From: Isoetes taiwanensis
Lineage: Eukaryota > Streptophyta > Lycopodiopsida > Isoetales > Isoetaceae
NCBI GenBank assembly: GCA_021234155.1
Contig: JAJEKV010000051.1
Coordinates: forward strand, 7,596,761-7,660,760
Direction: 5' to 3'
DNA: 64,000 nt
Both the position numbers and the translations under genes were made by a program. A model generated the notes under the pieces. That model was not told the DNA's origin. It saw only the letters and a list, made by a program, of their open reading frames with translations, and searched no databases. Every line of letters begins with the position of its first letter. Positions within the stretch are counted from its first letter, which is position 1. This document shows positions 60,401 to 64,000 of the stretch, piece after piece.

Positions 60401-63346
60401 AGAATGAAACGCTAAAAATCAGACGCAGGAGCAGGATTAAACCTGGACTTATTCAGATATAATAAACCGGGAGAACATTTTAAGATTATATGTCATTTTT
60501 AATTCTTCTTGATTCTTATAATTTTTATATGTTCTAATTATATAACTTTATCATTTAAACTTAAATTGTTATAAAAGCATAAAGTTGCTTTCTATACTAA
60601 CATTTACGCGAATCTATTTAGAATTAGACATTTCAAGAATATAAAATTTTAATTTTCAGTGATTTCTTAACAAATTTAAAATTTATGAATTAGGAATAAT
60701 TTGTAAATGTAATATGATGGTTTGATAAGTAATTGACTTCAAACTGTACGAGAATTTCACATTTACAAACTCTTAGAACTTTAAAAATATTTTAAAAAAA
60801 GTGTAAGATTAAAATTCTTTAGGAGATAAAGTTTATGTTTTAAAAACAAATATTGAATAGTTTATTATTGATAAAATTAATTAAAAAAAAATTGTTCAAA
60901 TTTTTTTAATTAAAACATAAACGCAATCATTTGATTCATGTCATCTAAACTTATTAACATTTTAATCATATAAAGTTCACCTTAGATGAAAATTTAATTT
61001 TAAATAGATTAAAGTAATAATTAGTCTAGAAAGTAATTTTAAATTTTCATAACTATCATACTTCTTATCTAAAGATAAATTGAAAATTTTATAAAAATCA
61101 ACAAGAATTAAAAATACATATAATCTTATCATGGTATCCTTGAAGAATATTTATTAGATTTGAATAAGTCCAAGTTTTGTTAAATATGTCATGGTTAGTT
61201 TATTTCTGTTATTCATGTTTTCTTAGTTATGGTGCTTAAAGTGATGGTGCATGTGGTGGTTATTGTGTTGTACAGTGATTGTGGTGTACTGTATGCAGCA
61301 TATGAATTGTGTGTAGTTGACTCTAGTCTGAAACGCAATATTTAATGTTTGGAATATCAGAACATGACAAAATTGAGTATTCCTTTACTGGTTGTGTGTA
61401 CAGTCTAAAAATATTTGAGAATGACAGATAACTAACTGATCCTAAGAAGTACAAATTTTTGTTGAATAAAGACAAATTTTTTTCGATTCAAGCACTTCTG
61501 TTGGAAAGTATAATATATTAAAAAGGAGCATATCTTACAAAATTTGGCTTTACAAAATTTGGCTTTCCATTGAAAGCTCTGTACCCGAGAACTAAATTTA
61601 TATGCACTTCCTAAGCGGCCAGAAATGCCGGTATGGTGCTCGACTTCACGTGCATCCAAAATTACTTGTTTTTTCGACTAAAGCATCTAAGCTTTCGCAA
61701 TCATCCTTGCACTTAACAGATTAGGTTTGCCGATTAGCTTCCTGCATCCCCGGTGGTAAGAACACAACCCCGCCAAGAATTCGTCGTTCAGCATTTACGA
61801 AGGTGAGGGCAAGTGACAGATAACAAATAAACCGGTCGCCCTTTGCATCAACATGTAACATAAGGTCATGGACCTTGTCTAAGAGCTCACTTCCCCGTCA
61901 ATCCTAATCCCCAAGCATAGTCATTGAAGGCCCAAAGATCCACCTGGCCATGGCTTTAGGGTGAATTCGAAATCGGCAAAAGAAGGTGGATTTAGGCATT
62001 TCCACCTTCAAAGATTGGTCACGAGCCCTATTTAACATATGCGAATGCCCTCCTCGCCACCGGGTAGGCCAGTAGTGATCTCCTCGAACATCCCTACCAT
62101 TGCCTAATGAACTTGTTCGTTTGAGAATGAAACGCCAAAAATCGGGCTAGGAGCGAGGATTAAACCCTGGACTTATTAGGATATAATAAACCGAGAAAAA
62201 TTATAAGATTATATGTCATTTTTAATTCTTCTTGATTCTTATAATTTTTATATGTTCTAATTATATAACTTTATCATTTAAATTTAAATTGTTATAAAAG
62301 CATAAAATTGCTTTCTATACTTACTTTTACGCGAATCTATTTAGAATTAGACATTTCAAGAATATAAAATTTTAATTTTCAGTGATTTCTTAACAAATTT
62401 AAAATTTATGAATTAGGAATAATTTGTAAATGTAATATGATGGTTTGATAAGTAATTGACTTCAAACTGTACGAGAATTTCACATTTACAAACTCTTAGA
62501 ACTTTAAAAATATTTTAAAAAAAGTGTAAGATTAAAATTCTTTAGGAGATAAAGTTTATGTTTTAAAAACAAATATTGAATAGTTTATTATTGATAAAAT
62601 TAATTAAAAAAAAATTGTTCAAATTTTTTTAATTAAAACATAAACGCAATCATTTGATTCATGTCATCTAAACTTATTAACATTTTAATCATATAAAGTT
62701 CACCTTAGATGAAAATTTAATTTTAAATAGATTAAAGTAATAATTAGTCTAGAAAGTAATTTTAAATTTTCATAACTATCATACTTCTTATCTAAAGATA
62801 AATTGAAAATTTTATAAAAATCAACAAGAATTAAAAATACATATAATCTTATCATGGTATCCTTGAAGAATATTTATTAGATTTGAATAAGTCCAAGTTT
62901 TGTTAAATATGTCATGGTTAGTTTATTTACTGTTATTCATGTTTTTCTTAGTTATGGTGCTTAAAGTGATGGTGCATGTGGTGGTTATTGTGTTGTACAA
63001 AGGATTGTGGTGTCTTTGTAGAGGCCGCATATGAATTGTGTGTGTAGTTGACTCTAGTCCGAAATAATATTTAATGTTTGGAATATCGAACATGACAAAA
63101 TTGAGTATTCCTTTCTTGGTTGTGGTGTACAAATCTAAAAAATATTTGAGAATGACAGATAACTAACTGATCCTAAGAAGTACAAATTTTTGTTGAATAA
63201 AGACAAATTTTTGTCAGATTCAAGCACAGCTCTGTTGGAAAGTATAATATATTAAAAAAAGGAGCATATCTTACAAAATTTGGCTTTACAAAATTTGGCT
63301 TTCCATTGAAAGCTCTGTACCCGAGAACTAAATTTATATGCACTTC

Positions 63347-63872
63347 CTAAGCAGCAGGAAATGCTGGTATGACTGGCTCGACTTCTGGTGCATCCAAAAT
63401 TACTGTTTTCTGCACTAAAGCATCTAAGCTTTCTGCAATCATCCCAGAATTTAACAGGATTAGGTTTGCCAGTGCTTCCTGCATCCCCTGGTGGTAAGAA
63501 CACAACCCCGCCAAGAATTCCGCCGATTTTTACTCGAGAAGCGGGCAAGTGACAGATAACAAATAAACTGGCTGCCTTTGCATCAACATGTAACATAAGG
63601 TCATGGACCTTGTCTAAGAGCTCACTTCCTGTCAATCCGACCCCAAGCATAGTCATTGAAGGCCCAGCATCCAGTCTGCTGTATGGCTTTAGGGTGAATT
63701 CGAAATCAGCAAAGAAGGTGGATTTAGGCATTTCCACCTTCAAAGATTGGTCACGAGCCCTATTTAACATATGCCGAATGCCCTCCTCGCTCACCTGGGG
63801 TAGGCCGTAGTGATCTCTGAACATCCCTACCATTGCCGGAATGAACTTGTTCGTTTGAGAATGAAACGCCAA
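63347..63872 (-). CDS. conserved array ORF, last unit
   Basis: The N-terminal 110 codons are open (AFHSQTNKFIPAMVGMFRDH onward to LFVICHLPA). A short damaged segment at 63,505-63,545 then shifts the frame, after which the shared C-terminus ends at 63,347. Compared with the copy at 59,894-60,400 the differences outside the damaged segment are mostly substitutions. Confidence 0.5.
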
Positions 63873-64000
63873 AAATCAGACGCAGGAGCAGGATTAAACC
63901 TGGACTTATTCAGATATAATAAACCGAGAAAAATTATAAGATTATATGTCATTTTTAATTCTTCTTGATTCTTATAATTTTTATATGTTCTAATTATATA

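Larger units (their letters stand above)
57781..64000. repeat. tandem array B of ~1.7-kb units, runs to the window edge
   Basis: Unit starts at about 57,782, 59,479, 61,193 and 62,917, spaced 1,697, 1,714 and 1,724 bp. The AT-rich spacers are close to identical to those in array A. Units 2 and 4 have clean ORF segments; units 1 and 3 are damaged at CAG/CTG sites. Confidence 0.9.

Noticed and set aside
1-64000. Repeat-induced or methylation-driven C-to-T decay as the cause of the copy differences
   Set aside because: The changes at CAG/CTG are deletions, insertions and A/T to G or C changes, not C-to-T or G-to-A.

Overview
The window looks like nuclear DNA from a land plant with a large, repeat-dense genome. 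One gene is clearly intact: the plant-type GDP-mannose pyrophosphorylase (CYT1/VTC1 family), in four exons with GT-AG introns. Nearly everything else is nested transposon debris: Ty3/gypsy, Ty1/copia, LINE, a Helitron, inverted LTRs, and a DDE-like gene of a family I cannot name. Gymnosperm, fern or lycophyte would all fit; the sequence alone does not decide.

Layout. Copy A is 1-27,880, a spacer with no counterpart is 27,880-39,160, and copy B is 39,160-64,000. B repeats A in the same order and orientation about 39 kb later. In each copy, left to right: GDP-mannose pyrophosphorylase (minus strand); a gypsy polymerase (minus) split by a 4-kb Helitron that carries exon-like gene fragments; a gypsy-type Gag gene (plus); a 0.79-kb inverted repeat made of two LTRs facing each other, each with a TGGTATCAGAGC primer-binding site; between those LTRs a DDE-like gene (minus) with a spliceosomal intron; the 3' end of a LINE with an (AAAT)n tail; the first exon of a second member of the DDE-like family (plus); and an AT-rich tandem array of ~1.7-kb units, each carrying one conserved minus-strand ORF. 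The spacer holds a copia RNase H end, short direct repeats, a possible SINE head, one exon-like C-terminus, and otherwise nothing recognisable.

Work of the genes. GDP-mannose pyrophosphorylase supplies GDP-mannose for ascorbate, cell wall and glycosylation. The rest is selfish DNA. The most interesting pieces are the DDE-like gene, whose start codon lies 26 nt after a retrotransposon primer-binding site, and the Helitron, whose A^T insertion point can be placed to the base because removing it restores the reverse-transcriptase frame.

Caution about the data. Differences between A and B, and between array units, pile up at CAG/CTG trinucleotides (typically CAG to CG or CGG, CTG to CC or CCG), while AT-rich non-coding spacer stays almost identical. 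The damaged member is sometimes in A and sometimes in B. This resembles sequencing/polishing error at CHG sites rather than evolution, so most broken reading frames in B may be artefacts and the 39-kb duplication itself may be an assembly duplicate.
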